In this document: positions 34,104-42,640 of the stretch, piece by piece
How the letters are laid out: each line of letters starts with the position of its first letter
How positions within the stretch are numbered: position 1 is the stretch's first letter
NCBI RefSeq assembly: GCF_019798055.1
Contig: NZ_JAHOPH010000001.1
Span: 248,001-312,000, forward strand
Length of the DNA stretch: 64,000 nt
Source of the DNA: Salsipaludibacter albus
Lineage (GTDB): Bacteria > Actinomycetota > Nitriliruptoria > Nitriliruptorales > Nitriliruptoraceae
Reading direction: 5' to 3'
Notes under the pieces: model-generated
Database searches by the model: none
The model's input: the letters and a program-made list of their open reading frames with translations, nothing else
Told to the model about the DNA's origin: nothing
Program-made: the position numbers and the translations under genes

Positions 34104-34565
34104 ATGGCCAACCGCAAGCCGGTCGTCCCCGACGCCGACATCCGCGAGCTCCGCAAGGACTACAAGGCCCTGATGAAGGCCGAGCCCTCACCGGAGCACG
34201 CCGCCGAGCTGGCGGTGTTCGTCCGTCACGCCCACGAGATGCGCCAGCTCAACATGGCGATGCACACCGGCAGGATGTGCCTCGACGAGGACCCCGACGA
34301 CCCCACACTGCTCGTCGACGCCTACGTCGTGGACCGCGACGAGGACGAGGAGGCCCTCCGCGACCTGCTCGACCTCGCCGACATCGGGCGCTACCTCGAC
34401 CGCGACGACATCCGCACCACGGCCGAGGAACGCTTCGACACGCTCGCCGGTGACTGGATCCGCAACGCCACGGAGGCCGAGCAACGTCATCGACTGCGGA
34501 CGCTGACGTCGATGAAGGACCGGGCCTACGCCGACGCGCTGCGGGACGCGGACCGGTTCGCCTAG
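34104..34565 (+). CDS. Unassigned helical protein
   Basis: A 153-residue, strongly acidic, largely helical protein with no recognised motif; DADIRELRKDYKALMKAE and the central DDPDDPTLLVDAYVVDRDEDEE suggest a small helical bundle. ATG at 34104 is preceded by gcgaggagccgtc, a clear ribosome site. Ends directly at the start of the lipoprotein gene. Confidence 0.75.
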   Translation: MANRKPVVPDADIRELRKDYKALMKAEPSPEHAAELAVFVRHAHEMRQLNMAMHTGRMCLDEDPDDPTLLVDAYVVDRDEDEEALRDLLDLADIGRYLDRDDIRTTAEERFDTLAGDWIRNATEAEQRHRLRTLTSMKDRAYADALRDADRFA

Positions 34566-35777
34566 GTGGCGCTCCGCGTCCGGCACGCGACGGATCGACC
34601 CCCGCGGTGGGCTCGGACGCGCGCGCCGGTCCGGCTGCTCGCCCTGGTCGCATGCGCGCTCGTCGCCATCACCGGGTGCCGAGCGGACTCGGACCCGGTC
34701 GACGTCGAGGACACGTCCGCCACGTCGACCTTCCGGGACGGGCCGGACCGTCCCGGACGGGTCCGCGGGACGATCGCCGACGAGCCGGCGTCCACCTGGA
34801 CCGTCGACGGCGACGAACCGGTGATCGCCTCCCCGGTCGTCGTCGACGACGCCGTCGCGGTGCCGCTCGGCGACGACCAGGTGGTGCTGGTCGAGGCCGC
34901 CACCGGGCGTGAGCGGTGGCGCGTCGACGTCTCGCCCACCGAGGCCTCCGCGACCCTGCTCGGCAGCCACTTGGTCGTGGCCGGCCTCGACGGCACCGTC
35001 ACGACGCTGTCGGTCGTCGACGGGTCGCCCGGATGGACGACCGAACTCGGTGCCCGAGTGCGCTCCTCGCCCCTGCTCGTGGACGGACGGGTCGTCGTGG
35101 GGACGGGTGACGAGGTGGTGGCGCTGGGGGCCGTCGACGGCCGCGAGGCCTGGCGCACGGCGTTGGCGGGTCTGATCGACGGATTTGTGGCCGTGGCCGG
35201 CGACCTGCTGGTCGTGGGTGACACGGCCAACACGCTGTGGGGGCTGGACGCGGCGGACGGCACCGTGGCCTTCGAGGTCTCGCTCGGGCCGCTCGCCGAC
35301 GACACCTTCGTGGACGGGATCGCGGCGACGCCGGCGGTGGCTGGTGACCGGGTCATGGTGGCCAGCACCAACGGCCGGCTCGTCGCCGTCGACACCGACG
35401 GGGGCGAGGTCGCATGGGACACCGACCTGGACGGACCGGTCTACGCATCGGCCGCCCTGGACGGCGACGGGGGCGGCTGGATCGCCACGGCCACCGGCAC
35501 CGTCGCGGCCTTCGAGGTCGCCGACGGGTCGACCGCGTGGGAGGTCGACGTCGGGGACGCGGTCTACGCCTCGCCGACCCTGGTCGAGGGTCCCGACCCG
35601 GTCCTGCTGGTCGTGGAGGAAGGGGGCTCGCTGGTCGGGCTGGACCCGTCCGACGGCGGCGAGCGCTGGCGCGTCCCGGTCGGCACCGACGGCAACTACA
35701 TGGCCTCGACCCCGACCGTCGTCGGCGACACCGTCGTGGTGGGCACCAACACCGGCGACCTCGTCGGGATCCGCTGA
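34566..35777 (+). CDS. PQQ-like beta-propeller lipoprotein
   Basis: A 403-residue secreted lipoprotein: basic N-terminus, hydrophobic core and lipobox LVAITGC (Cys about 38), then six to eight blade repeats of the PQQ-like (pyrrolo-quinoline quinone-like) type, such as VVLVEAATGRERWRVDV, LGAVDGREAWRTAL, VDTDGGEVAWDTDLDGP and LDPSDGGERWRVPV. Similar propellers include BamB, but in a Gram-positive envelope the role is probably an extracellular binding scaffold. GTG at 34566 follows the previous stop immediately. Confidence 0.85.
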   Translation: MALRVRHATDRPPRWARTRAPVRLLALVACALVAITGCRADSDPVDVEDTSATSTFRDGPDRPGRVRGTIADEPASTWTVDGDEPVIASPVVVDDAVAVPLGDDQVVLVEAATGRERWRVDVSPTEASATLLGSHLVVAGLDGTVTTLSVVDGSPGWTTELGARVRSSPLLVDGRVVVGTGDEVVALGAVDGREAWRTALAGLIDGFVAVAGDLLVVGDTANTLWGLDAADGTVAFEVSLGPLADDTFVDGIAATPAVAGDRVMVASTNGRLVAVDTDGGEVAWDTDLDGPVYASAALDGDGGGWIATATGTVAAFEVADGSTAWEVDVGDAVYASPTLVEGPDPVLLVVEEGGSLVGLDPSDGGERWRVPVGTDGNYMASTPTVVGDTVVVGTNTGDLVGIR

Positions 35778-35841
35778 CCGCCGACCCGGACGATCCGGAC
35801 ACGCGGCCGTGGCATGCTGGGCTCGACCCGGAGGTCCTGCC

Positions 35842-36456
35842 ATGGGCGACGTCCCGCCGACCGCATCCGACCACCCCGACACGTGGAGGTTCGGCTACCC
35901 GATCTACCACCCGGCGGACCGGGCGGCGTGGCGTGCTTGGCTGCTCGCGCACCAGGACGACGATCGTGGGGTGTGGGTCGCGACCTGGCGGACGCCCACG
36001 GGCCGCGACACCGTCGCCTACGACGCCGTGGTCGAGGAGGCCCTGTGCGTCGGCTGGGTCGACTCCACCGTCAACGTGCTGGACGAGGAACGGCAACTGC
36101 AGCTGGTCACCCCCCGCAAGCCGCGCTCGACCTGGGCACGCACCAACAAGGTGCGCGTGGCACGCCTCGAGGCCGACGGGCTGATGCGGGAGCGCGGTCG
36201 CCGGGCCATCGAGGTCGCGAAGGCCAACGGCTGGTGGGAGATCCTCGACGACGTCGAGGACCTGGTCGAGCCCGACGACCTCGCGACCGCGCTCGACGCC
36301 GTGCCGGCCGCGCGGGAGTCCTGGGACGGCTTCCCGCCGTCGGCGCGCAAGCAGATGCTGTTCTGGGTGGTGACCGCCATGCGCAGCGAGACCCGGCGCG
36401 GCCGCATCGACCAGGTCGTGGCGCAGGCGGCCGAGGGCGAGCGCGCCCGCGGGTGA
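35842..36456 (+). CDS. YdeI/OmpD-associated family protein
   Basis: A 204-residue protein of the YdeI family. Diagnostic are VVEEALCVGWVDSTVN, VTPRKPRSTWARTNKVRVARL, RGRRAIEVAKANGWWE and the end ESWDGFPPSARKQMLFWV. Members are linked to bacteriocin or peptide tolerance in some species. ATG at 35842 follows ggaggtcctgcc by seven bases. Confidence 0.88.
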   Translation: MGDVPPTASDHPDTWRFGYPIYHPADRAAWRAWLLAHQDDDRGVWVATWRTPTGRDTVAYDAVVEEALCVGWVDSTVNVLDEERQLQLVTPRKPRSTWARTNKVRVARLEADGLMRERGRRAIEVAKANGWWEILDDVEDLVEPDDLATALDAVPAARESWDGFPPSARKQMLFWVVTAMRSETRRGRIDQVVAQAAEGERARG

Positions 36457-36576
36457 CCTGCCCACCGGCCGTCCGGGTCGACCGGCTCGGTCCGCCGCCG
36501 GTCACGGCCGATCCGGACACATCCCGTCCGGAACACCCGCCACACTGCCTCTCCTCCCCGATGACAGGACACCTCC

Positions 36577-37185
36577 ATGTCCGAGCGCGACACCTTCGTC
36601 CTCGCCGACGTCGAACTGGCCCGGGTGGTCGACCGGATCACCGACGGCCAGTGGGACCAGCAGCTGCCACCGGAGTTCCCGACCCTCGGCGACCAGACCT
36701 ACACGGTCCGCGAGATCGTCGGGTACCTGGCCTACGACGAGGCCTGGGTGCCGGCGATGGTGGCGGGGCAGCGGATGGAGGAGGTGGGCGCGGACGCCTT
36801 CGGGGAGCCGATCGGTGGTGACCTGCTCGGCGACGACCCGGCCACGCGCTACCGGGAGCTGGTCGACACGTCGATCGAGGCCATCACGGCCCTCGACGAG
36901 GAGGACCTCGACCGGCGCGTCGTGCACTTCACCTACGGCGATCACCCGGCCCGCGAGGCCATCGCCCACCTGGCGACCTTCCGCGGGCTGCGGGTCCACG
37001 ACCTGGGGCGTGCGCTCGGTCAGGACCACCCCATGTCCGACGAGCTCGTCACGGGACTCTGGGAGATGCTGGTGCCCCGCTTCGAGGAGTACCGCGCCGC
37101 TGGCGTGTTCGGCGAGCCGGTCGAGGTGGGCGGCGACGCCACGCTCACCGCGCGGCTGCTGGCCGCCACCGGTCGCCAGCCCTGA
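36577..37185 (+). CDS. Mycothiol-dependent maleylpyruvate-isomerase-like protein (DinB fold)
   Basis: A 202-residue DinB-fold protein of the maleylpyruvate isomerase family. The metal-binding histidines are not in the usual spacing: VREIVGYLAYDEAW and RRVVHFTYGDHPAREAIAHLATFR carry His in the second and third helices. The family typically uses mycothiol, which fits an organism with mshA and mshD. Substrate unknown. ATG at 36577. Confidence 0.7.
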   Translation: MSERDTFVLADVELARVVDRITDGQWDQQLPPEFPTLGDQTYTVREIVGYLAYDEAWVPAMVAGQRMEEVGADAFGEPIGGDLLGDDPATRYRELVDTSIEAITALDEEDLDRRVVHFTYGDHPAREAIAHLATFRGLRVHDLGRALGQDHPMSDELVTGLWEMLVPRFEEYRAAGVFGEPVEVGGDATLTARLLAATGRQP

Positions 37186-37267
37186 CCTCCCTGGGCCACG
37201 GCCGCCCGACGAGCGCTGCCGTCGGGTTGACTGGCACCTGGTCGATCGGGTGGCGCGAGGAGCAACC

Positions 37268-37567
37268 GTGGCGGACAAGGGTGACGAAGTCGAGGTCAGC
37301 GCGCTGGCGATCAACGTGGCGATCCCGGACGCGTTGCAGTGGGAGGCCACCCGGCGCGACCGGACGTTCCGCCTCACCACGCTGAACGTGCGGATGCTCC
37401 CCGACGGACGGCTGGCGAGCAAGGCCTACGGGCGCCCGGTCGAGGGTGGCCGCAGTGGCTACACGTCCTTCCCCGTGCCGGACGACCCCGACCTCACCGC
37501 CCTCGTGGCCGCCGGCGCACGACGCGCCGCCGAACGCTGGGCGGCCGCCCACGACCGGATGCGATGA
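37268..37567 (+). CDS. Unassigned small protein
   Basis: A 99-residue ORF with GAGGAG six bases before GTG 37268. SALAINVAIPDALQWEATRR and FRLTTLNVRMLPDGRLASKAYG suggest a beta-rich fold, then a Gly/Ser loop and an Ala-rich helix. No family recognised. It is the last clear coding sequence before the accessory island. Confidence 0.55.
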   Translation: MADKGDEVEVSALAINVAIPDALQWEATRRDRTFRLTTLNVRMLPDGRLASKAYGRPVEGGRSGYTSFPVPDDPDLTALVAAGARRAAERWAAAHDRMR

Positions 37568-37597
37568 CCCCGGTGGTGCCCGGCCGCCTTGCCTCCA

Positions 37598-37920
37598 CAC
37601 CACCCACGACCGATCGGGCAGCGGCGATGCCTGATCGGCCAGCGCGAGGGCCTTGATCGCGTAGGCCGCCGCCCCCAGGTCGTGGGCGGCGACGTGGGCC
37701 ACGACTGCGGCCTGGCCTACGGCGAACGCCGCGTGCCGGGCAGCCCCGTCAGTGGCCTGGCGGCCGCGGGTCCGACGGGCTGACGTCTCCCGAACAAGCC
37801 TGCAGGACCAGCTCGGCGCAGGTGGCCGCCCACAGCGCGAGCAGGTGATGGTCGGCGTCAGTGAGGGTCCCACCACGCCGGATGGTGGTGAGGCGAGGGT
37901 CACGCGCCTTCGGCAGATCA
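37598..37920 (-). pseudogene. Broken Imm5-type putative immunity protein gene
   Basis: Minus-strand remnants of the Imm_5 'putative immunity protein' family. One frame (about 37919-37749) reads DPRLTTIRRGGTLTDADHH then LLALWAATCAELVLQ, the family N-terminus, and stops at 37751-37749. A second frame picks up with DGAARHAAFAVGQAAVVAHV and AAHDLGAAAYAIKALALAD, the family C-terminal half. The intervening family segment and the true end are missing, so there is an internal deletion plus frameshift. No start codon precedes the first block. A polymorphic-toxin partner is not nearby. Confidence 0.65.
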
Positions 37921-38024
37921 CGCCGACCCCTCGTGGTCTCCGCGACGTCTCACATACCCAGCGCCCCCAAGCCATCCGCGTGCAGGATGCCACTTGGTGC
38001 CTCCCCAGGGATCTTGGAGAGAGA

Positions 38025-38043
38025 GAGCGGTGGATCCCAGAGA
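38025..38043 (+). repeat. Island repeat, divergent copy
   Basis: gagcggtggatcccagag; matches the first half of the repeat family and diverges at ctacc. Confidence 0.45.
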
Positions 38044-38070
38044 GTTCGTCGGCGCACTGGAGAGTGGCGA

Positions 38071-38089
38071 GAGCGGTGGCTACCAGAGG
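38071..38089 (+). repeat. Island repeat copy
   Basis: gagcggtggctaccagagg, preceded by gagagtggcga; identical over 19 bases with the copy at 38928. Same orientation as all others. Confidence 0.75.
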
Positions 38090-38157
38090 GATGGGTCTGG
38101 GGCATCGAGGTGGCCTGCATGACCGGGGCTTCCCCGGCGAGCCCCGAGTTGGCACGG

Positions 38158-38529
38158 TCACCCGATGATCACGCCGTCCTCCACCGCGAAGGCGCGCACG
38201 TCCAACGCTTTCACCAACGAGGTCGCGGCCTGCCGGCACGCGTCGACGTCTCCTCGACAGTGCATCGCGAAGTGGTCAACCGGATCGCCCGGCATGTTGA
38301 GCTCGATGTCGAACCCAGGCCCTTCCCAACGGACCCACGCGGGCTCGCTGTCGTTGATCGTGCCGATGTCGAGGGCGTCGGCGATGCGGACGACCGAGGC
38401 TCGGTCAAGTTGAAGTGGCGTCGGTTGAAAGTCGTCCGGGATGTCTTTCGGACGGCTCGCGTTGAGGGGGATGTCCTGAATGAAGACGTCCCAGCTCACG
38501 TCAGTCCCAATGGCCCGGTCGTTGGCCAT
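38158..38529 (-). CDS. Unassigned small protein of the accessory island
   Basis: A 123-residue soluble protein. VSWDVFIQDIPLNASRPKDI at the N-terminus, ADALDIGTINDSEPAWVRWE in the middle and a region with MHCRGDVDACRQAATSLVKA suggest a mixed alpha/beta protein of the kind found among immunity or small accessory proteins; I do not recognise a family. Codon usage is less GC-biased than in the neighbours, a hint of transfer. ATG at 38529. Confidence 0.65.
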   Translation of the reverse strand: MANDRAIGTDVSWDVFIQDIPLNASRPKDIPDDFQPTPLQLDRASVVRIADALDIGTINDSEPAWVRWEGPGFDIELNMPGDPVDHFAMHCRGDVDACRQAATSLVKALDVRAFAVEDGVIIG

Positions 38530-38583
38530 GCTAGGTGAGAGAGGATTCCGCGCGTGCCGGCAAAGTGGATAGAGCTGCGGATC

Positions 38584-38781
38584 TCAGAGGTCTGAACGAG
38601 GCGCCGGATCCGGCTCCTCCTTCGCGCGGGAGCCGAGGAGAAGACCGGTCGCGACAAGGGCCATGGCGAGCGTGATCAATGCAGGGCCCCAATCGGCTTG
38701 CATGATTGCCCGCACAAGGGCTGCGACCCCGAGGAGGCTCGCGACAGAGATCAAGATCGCACGACCCTTGGACATCTTCAT
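38584..38781 (-). CDS. Small two-span membrane protein
   Basis: A 65-residue protein with two hydrophobic segments (about 9-27 and 31-50) and a charged tail. A very good ribosome site (gaaggag) precedes the ATG by about seven bases. No family recognised. Codon bias is also weaker than average. Confidence 0.65.
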   Translation of the reverse strand: MKMSKGRAILISVASLLGVAALVRAIMQADWGPALITLAMALVATGLLLGSRAKEEPDPAPRSDL

Positions 38782-38890
38782 TGCGTCTCCTTCTCGTGCC
38801 GCAGGGTAGAGGCCTGAGCTGATGGGTTCGGGCGGATCCCGGGGCCGGCCGGCTCCGGGGAGGGCCGTGCGGAGTGTCGATACCGGACAG

Positions 38891-38908
38891 CTACCAGAGG
38901 TTTCGTGA
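38891..38908 (+). repeat. Island repeat, half copy
   Basis: ctaccagaggtttcgtga; only the second half of the repeat, 37 bases before the full copy at 38928. Confidence 0.4.
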
Positions 38909-38927
38909 CCGGTCTAGAAAGTCTCGG

Positions 38928-38953
38928 GAGCGGTGGCTACCAGAGGTCTTGCG
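38928..38953 (+). repeat. Island repeat, full copy
   Basis: gagcggtggctaccagaggt followed by cttgcg, preceded by gaaagtctcgg. The best copy, nearly identical to 40703-40728. Confidence 0.8.
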
Positions 38954-39066
38954 GCCCCCCGCAGCCCGCACCTTCGCGGGACCTCCCGGCAAAGGAGATA
39001 CAGCGGCCACCGTCCGCGCGAACTGCCATGGCCCTGGGAGGTCTAGGCTCGCTGCCTGGAGATGCG

Positions 39067-39348
39067 ATGACTCGAATCCTGCGCGGCGGACTTGTCGGAG
39101 GGGCGGCGGGCCTTGCCACTGGACTCCTGGGTGAGCTTGCAGTTCTGCTGGTGGTCGAGGTGTTCCCAACTGACGTGCTCATTGCTGGCTTCGCGGTGAT
39201 CTGGGCTGTTCCTCTGGGTATCGCCGTCGGCGCAGTGACCGCTTGGCGAGGGTGGTTCGATCGTTGGCAAGCCCGTGCTTTCGCCTCCGCGATCCCCGGA
39301 CTCCTTGCCGGCTTCACGGCCGTACGGATGCAATGGGCAGCGGTGTAG
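39067..39348 (+). CDS. Small membrane protein
   Basis: A 93-residue protein with three hydrophobic segments and small loops (ITAWRGWFDRWQARA-like second loop, read as VTAWRGWFDRWQARAFASA). ATG at 39067 with ggag five bases before it. No family recognised. It lies between two island repeats. Confidence 0.55.
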   Translation: MTRILRGGLVGGAAGLATGLLGELAVLLVVEVFPTDVLIAGFAVIWAVPLGIAVGAVTAWRGWFDRWQARAFASAIPGLLAGFTAVRMQWAAV

Positions 39349-39635
39349 CTGACGGAGCCAGAGTGAGGAGTATGGGGATCGGGTGATAGCAGAGGGCGCC
39401 AGTTGCTGATCAGTCCGCTACGGAGCGATCCTTGCGACGTCGAGGAGGACTCGGACCCACCGTCGTACGGGCCCGAGACAAGCGCTCTCACAACCGATCA
39501 TGGGGTCGCCACTTCATCAGGACCGCACCAGGCAACCCGGCCCTCCGCCTCCCTCGCTCCATGAGGAACCGTCGTTGTCGCCTGCGCTGCCATGGCGCAG
39601 GTGGCGCAGATGCAGGGCGTGGAGCTACACCGGGT
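39349..39635. other. Non-coding stretch
   Basis: About 290 bases with no recognisable coding sequence, RNA or repeat. Composition is mixed and less GC-rich at first. No promoter or hairpin stood out. Confidence 0.5.
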
Positions 39636-40409
39636 TCAGGTTGCGCCCGCGGCTCGTTCGCCTTGCTGTTGCTCCTGGATCAGGGTGTCGTGGCGGGCCT
39701 GTGATGCATCGTGCGCGTCATCGCCGGAGGCCCCCCCCTGTCGACGATCGAGCTCATCGATGGTGCGGTCCTGTCCGTACAGAAGCACCGTGTCGCCGGG
39801 GTGCAGGCGCGTGCGGGGCCTCGGTGCCCCGACGTAGCGGCCGTCGGCGCGTTGCACGCCCAGCACCACGACACCTTCCTCGGGCAGGTCGAGGTCCTCG
39901 AGGGGCACGTCGACGATCCAGTCGTCTTCCTCGATGTGCAGCTCGCCGACCTTCCAGTCGTCCGACAGGTGCAGCAGATGTTCGTAGTCGCGGACCTCCA
40001 GCTCGGTGAACCGGTCAAGAAGCCGCTCGATGAGCCGCGAGACCCAACGGTCGACCACGCGACTACCACCGATGGCCCACAACGCCGCGACCCCGCCGAC
40101 GAGCGCGACCGGGACGGCCCCGGCGGCGCCCTGCTCGAGACGGGACAGCGACACCACCAACGTTGCGAGCGAGGTGACCAGCCCGGCACCGCCCAGCAGG
40201 ATCAGCAGCATCACGATCCGGCGACGCACCGGGTGGTTGACCACCCACTCGGCCTCGCCGGTCGTGAACCCCGCACCCGAAAACGCCGACCGTGCCTGGA
40301 ACCGCGCTGCCTGGCGGGACAGGCCCGTCATCGTCAGCGCAACGGTCGCGGTCCGGGTCACCACCATGGACAACGCCACTGCCGTGAGGAAGTACAAGAC
40401 CGTCCGCAT
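39636..40409 (-). CDS. Membrane protein with C-terminal TrkA-C (RCK-C) domain
   Basis: A 257-residue protein: an N-terminal membrane span, a cytoplasmic segment, two further spans (IVMLLILLGGAGLVTSLATL and GAVPVALVGGVAALWAIGG), then a TrkA-C ligand domain (about 165-235) with VPLEDLDLPEEGVVVLGVQR, RTRLHPGDTVLLYGQ. This is the YhaT-like architecture used by potassium or proton exchange regulators. ATG at 40409 has aaggg six bases before it; an ATG two codons upstream is less well placed. It sits in the accessory island but is coherent. Confidence 0.75.
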   Translation of the reverse strand: MRTVLYFLTAVALSMVVTRTATVALTMTGLSRQAARFQARSAFSGAGFTTGEAEWVVNHPVRRRIVMLLILLGGAGLVTSLATLVVSLSRLEQGAAGAVPVALVGGVAALWAIGGSRVVDRWVSRLIERLLDRFTELEVRDYEHLLHLSDDWKVGELHIEEDDWIVDVPLEDLDLPEEGVVVLGVQRADGRYVGAPRPRTRLHPGDTVLLYGQDRTIDELDRRQGGASGDDAHDASQARHDTLIQEQQQGERAAGAT

Positions 40410-40609
40410 CGCCATCCCTTCGATCCACCACTGGACCGGCACGCTAGAAGCGCACAGAGCCTCAGGTCACCGGCTCACGTCCGTCACACGCCGCACGCCC
40501 GACCGTGGCTGAAACCACCGAGGGTCCTGACATGTCGAACATGGTCGCACCGCACTGGGCACGTCACGGCCGCTTCGGAGTGCTCATCACGAACGGCCAA
40601 GAGGGTCGG

Positions 40610-40635
40610 GAGCGGGTGGATCTCCAAGGTCTCGC
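40610..40635 (+). repeat. Island repeat, divergent copy
   Basis: gagcgggtggatctccaagg then tctcgc; keeps the outline of the repeat with several substitutions. Confidence 0.5.
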
Positions 40636-40702
40636 CTACGATTCGAGACTGTTCAGAGCGGGTTGCTCGCCGAGGTTTCGGCCCTACCGCCGAAAGTGTC
40701 GA

Positions 40703-40728
40703 GAGCGGGTGCTACCAGAGGTCTTGCG
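40703..40728 (+). repeat. Island repeat, full copy
   Basis: gagcgggtgctaccagaggt followed by cttgcg, preceded by gaaagtgtcga. Differs from 38928 by a one-base shift in the middle. Confidence 0.8.
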
Positions 40729-40866
40729 ACCTGGACGCGGCGTTGATCGCCAGACGCCGAACGTCGCGCCTGCCATACGACGGTCGGACGGTCCCAGCCG
40801 AGGTCCTCGCACTGCTCGACGCCGACCGCCTGGTGGTGGCCGCCAGGCCGCGAATGAAGACGCGAC

Positions 40867-41697
40867 TCAGTCGCCGCGGCGAAACGCCCCCATCACCTGG
40901 TGCAGGCGTCCCTCGCGGTAGTTGCGTTGCACGTTGTGCCGCTTGCGCTCGTGGTCCTCGCCCATCACCAGGTGGGTGCCGAGCACCGGCAGTGCCGCAT
41001 CCACCTTGCTGTTGTGCTGCGCGTACCAGGCGAGCGCGTCGTCTGTGGTGTCGCGCCACTCGGTGGTGACGAAGCCCGCGGCCTCCACCACACCGCGCAA
41101 GTCGTCCGGGCTCACCAGGTGGCTGGCGGCGGGATCGGAAGACCACGGCGCCGGCAGGTGGCACGGGCCGCCCGCACCTTGCGCCAGCTCCTGCAGCACG
41201 AAGCGCCCACCGGGTTTCAGCACGCGGTGGATCTCCCGGTACAGGCGCGTCTTGTCGCTGATGTTCATCTGCATCTGCATGGTCCAGGCCAGGTCGAAGT
41301 GGCCGTCGGGCAGCGGCAGCGCGGTGCCGGAACCGGTTTCAAGGCGCACCTTCGGCGAGAGCCCGGTGAGCTCGCTCAGCCAGTTGCCCACCTCGCAGAA
41401 CTCGGGCGTCAGGTCGATGCCGGTGACCTCGCAGCCGAAGGTCTCGGCCAGATAGCGCGCCGGTCCGCCGAGGCCCGAACCCACGTCCAGCACCCGCTCG
41501 CCGGACACCGGCGACGCCAGTGCCGCCAGCTCGCGCGTGGCGAGGCGGCCCCGGGAGTGGAACTCGTCCACCGGCGCCAGGTCGCCGGTGGTGACCGCGC
41601 GCAGGTCGACACCGGCCGCAGTCAGGCCTTGCTCGATGCGCTGGCGTAGCCCCCCGTCGCCGTAATGGGACACCATCGCGTTCGGGTCGTCGCTCAT
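40867..41697 (-). CDS. Class I SAM-dependent methyltransferase
   Basis: A 276-residue methyltransferase with motif I VLDVGSGLGGPARYLA, motif II GIDLTPEFCEVG, motif III/IV FDLAWTMQMQMN and the following REIHRVLKPGGRFVLQE. It resembles ubiquinone/menaquinone- or sarcosine-type methyltransferases; the substrate cannot be told. ATG at 41697. It lies inside the accessory island and the truncated gene immediately upstream suggests it arrived by insertion. Confidence 0.75.
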   Translation of the reverse strand: MSDDPNAMVSHYGDGGLRQRIEQGLTAAGVDLRAVTTGDLAPVDEFHSRGRLATRELAALASPVSGERVLDVGSGLGGPARYLAETFGCEVTGIDLTPEFCEVGNWLSELTGLSPKVRLETGSGTALPLPDGHFDLAWTMQMQMNISDKTRLYREIHRVLKPGGRFVLQELAQGAGGPCHLPAPWSSDPAASHLVSPDDLRGVVEAAGFVTTEWRDTTDDALAWYAQHNSKVDAALPVLGTHLVMGEDHERKRHNVQRNYREGRLHQVMGAFRRGD

Positions 41698-41774
41698 CCG
41701 CCGCGCTCCGTTGGATCCGTTGCCCACAGGGTGCCAGAACGGGAGCCGATTGCGAGGATGGGAAACCGCGGCCG

Positions 41775-41981
41775 GATTGGATCGCGAGCGACGGCGATTT
41801 CGCCAACGCCTGCCGCATCGCGCCCGACGGTGCCCGTCCACAGCTGCGGATCTTCCACGCCGACGCCGGCGTCTTCGCCGACGCCGGCGGCCTGAAGTTC
41901 CGCTACGTCAGCCACCTCGAGCACCAGACCGCTCGCGCGGTCGGACTGGCGGCCGACCGAGCGTCGAGGAGCCGATCGTGA
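41775..41981 (+). pseudogene. Truncated coding remnant (C-terminal end only)
   Basis: Reads SDGDFANACRIAPDGARP, then LRIFHADAGVFADAGGLKFR and YVSHLEHQTARAVGLAADR before a stop at 41979-41981. The stop overlaps the GTG of the next remnant (GTGA), the coupling style of this genome, which supports a former real gene whose 5' part was lost near the methyltransferase. Family not identified. Confidence 0.4.
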
Positions 41982-42509
41982 CCATGACCGACCCGCACCC
42001 CCCGGGGCTGCGCTGCCCTTCCTGCCGCGCAACGCTCGGCACGACGCTGCCACCACGCTGCCGTGCGTGCAGCGTGCCGGTCGGCGGCCCCACAGGCCGA
42101 CGGCTCCTCGACGTCGATGCAGCGCCTCGCGACGCTGTCCGCCGAGCGTGTCGACCTGCTCGGCCGTCTCCGGCGCGAAGCCGGACCGTCGGCCACCGAC
42201 CCGGCAGCGGGCGCGGCTGCGAACGCGACCCGTCCGCCGGTGTCGACCGCTCCCGCCGCCAGATCGCAGGTCCGCACCCGATCGCGCCGTACGGCCGGGC
42301 CGGTGCGCCGCTGGTTGTCCGCGGCGGGGCCGCAGACCCTCCTCGCTCTCCGAGGGCCTCGCGGGCCGGTCGCCGAGGTGGCGCTATCCCCCGGATCTCC
42401 AATGGCCAGCGACGTGGTAGCGACGTCTGGCGTGAGGTCCGGCACGAGACAGTGGGCCAGTCAATGGCTCGGTCGAAGACGGCGGGGAGTTGCCTTCAAC
42501 GCCGCTTGA
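41978..42509 (+). pseudogene. Frameshifted zinc-ribbon remnant of a large membrane protein
   Basis: Starts at GTG 41978 with GAGGAG before it. The first frame has the double zinc ribbon LRCPSCRATLG and PRCRACSVPVGGPTGRRLLDVD. At about 42115 the homology jumps frame to LATLSAERVDLLGRLRREAG and a Pro/Ala/Arg-rich linker, then ends near WLSAAGPQTLLALRG where the membrane part should begin. Layout matches the long actinobacterial 'zinc ribbon plus multi-TM' proteins (SCO7460-like), here broken and truncated. Confidence 0.55.
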
Positions 42510-42640
42510 CACGACTTCCCGACCCGCCCGGCGGCGCCGCCAACCCCCACTCGTCACGAGACAGCTTCCGCACCACAATCGGCATCCTTCGGATGCCGCG
42601 GCGAGCCGCCGGTGGTCGCTTGGGATGGGGGGATCTGGAG

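Larger units (their letters stand above)
37921..38157. other. Non-coding stretch with two copies of the island repeat
   Basis: I see no gene here. It contains the first two copies of the short island repeat (38025, 38071) and poor-quality open frames only. Composition is less regular than in the flanking genes. Confidence 0.6.
40410..40866. other. Intergenic stretch with two island repeats
   Basis: No complete gene. Contains island repeats at 40610 and 40703. From about 40728 the plus strand reads LIARRRTSRLPYDGRTVPAE and then VLALLDADRL, resembling the start of an Acg-type nitroreductase, followed by no further coding; it may be a remnant. Confidence 0.45.

Noticed and set aside
38025-40728. 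CRISPR array
   Set aside because: Repeats are few, divergent and irregularly spaced, with genes between them and no cas genes in the window.
42063-42509. Independent small plus-strand gene
   Set aside because: It is the second half of a frameshifted zinc-ribbon remnant; it has no good start of its own.
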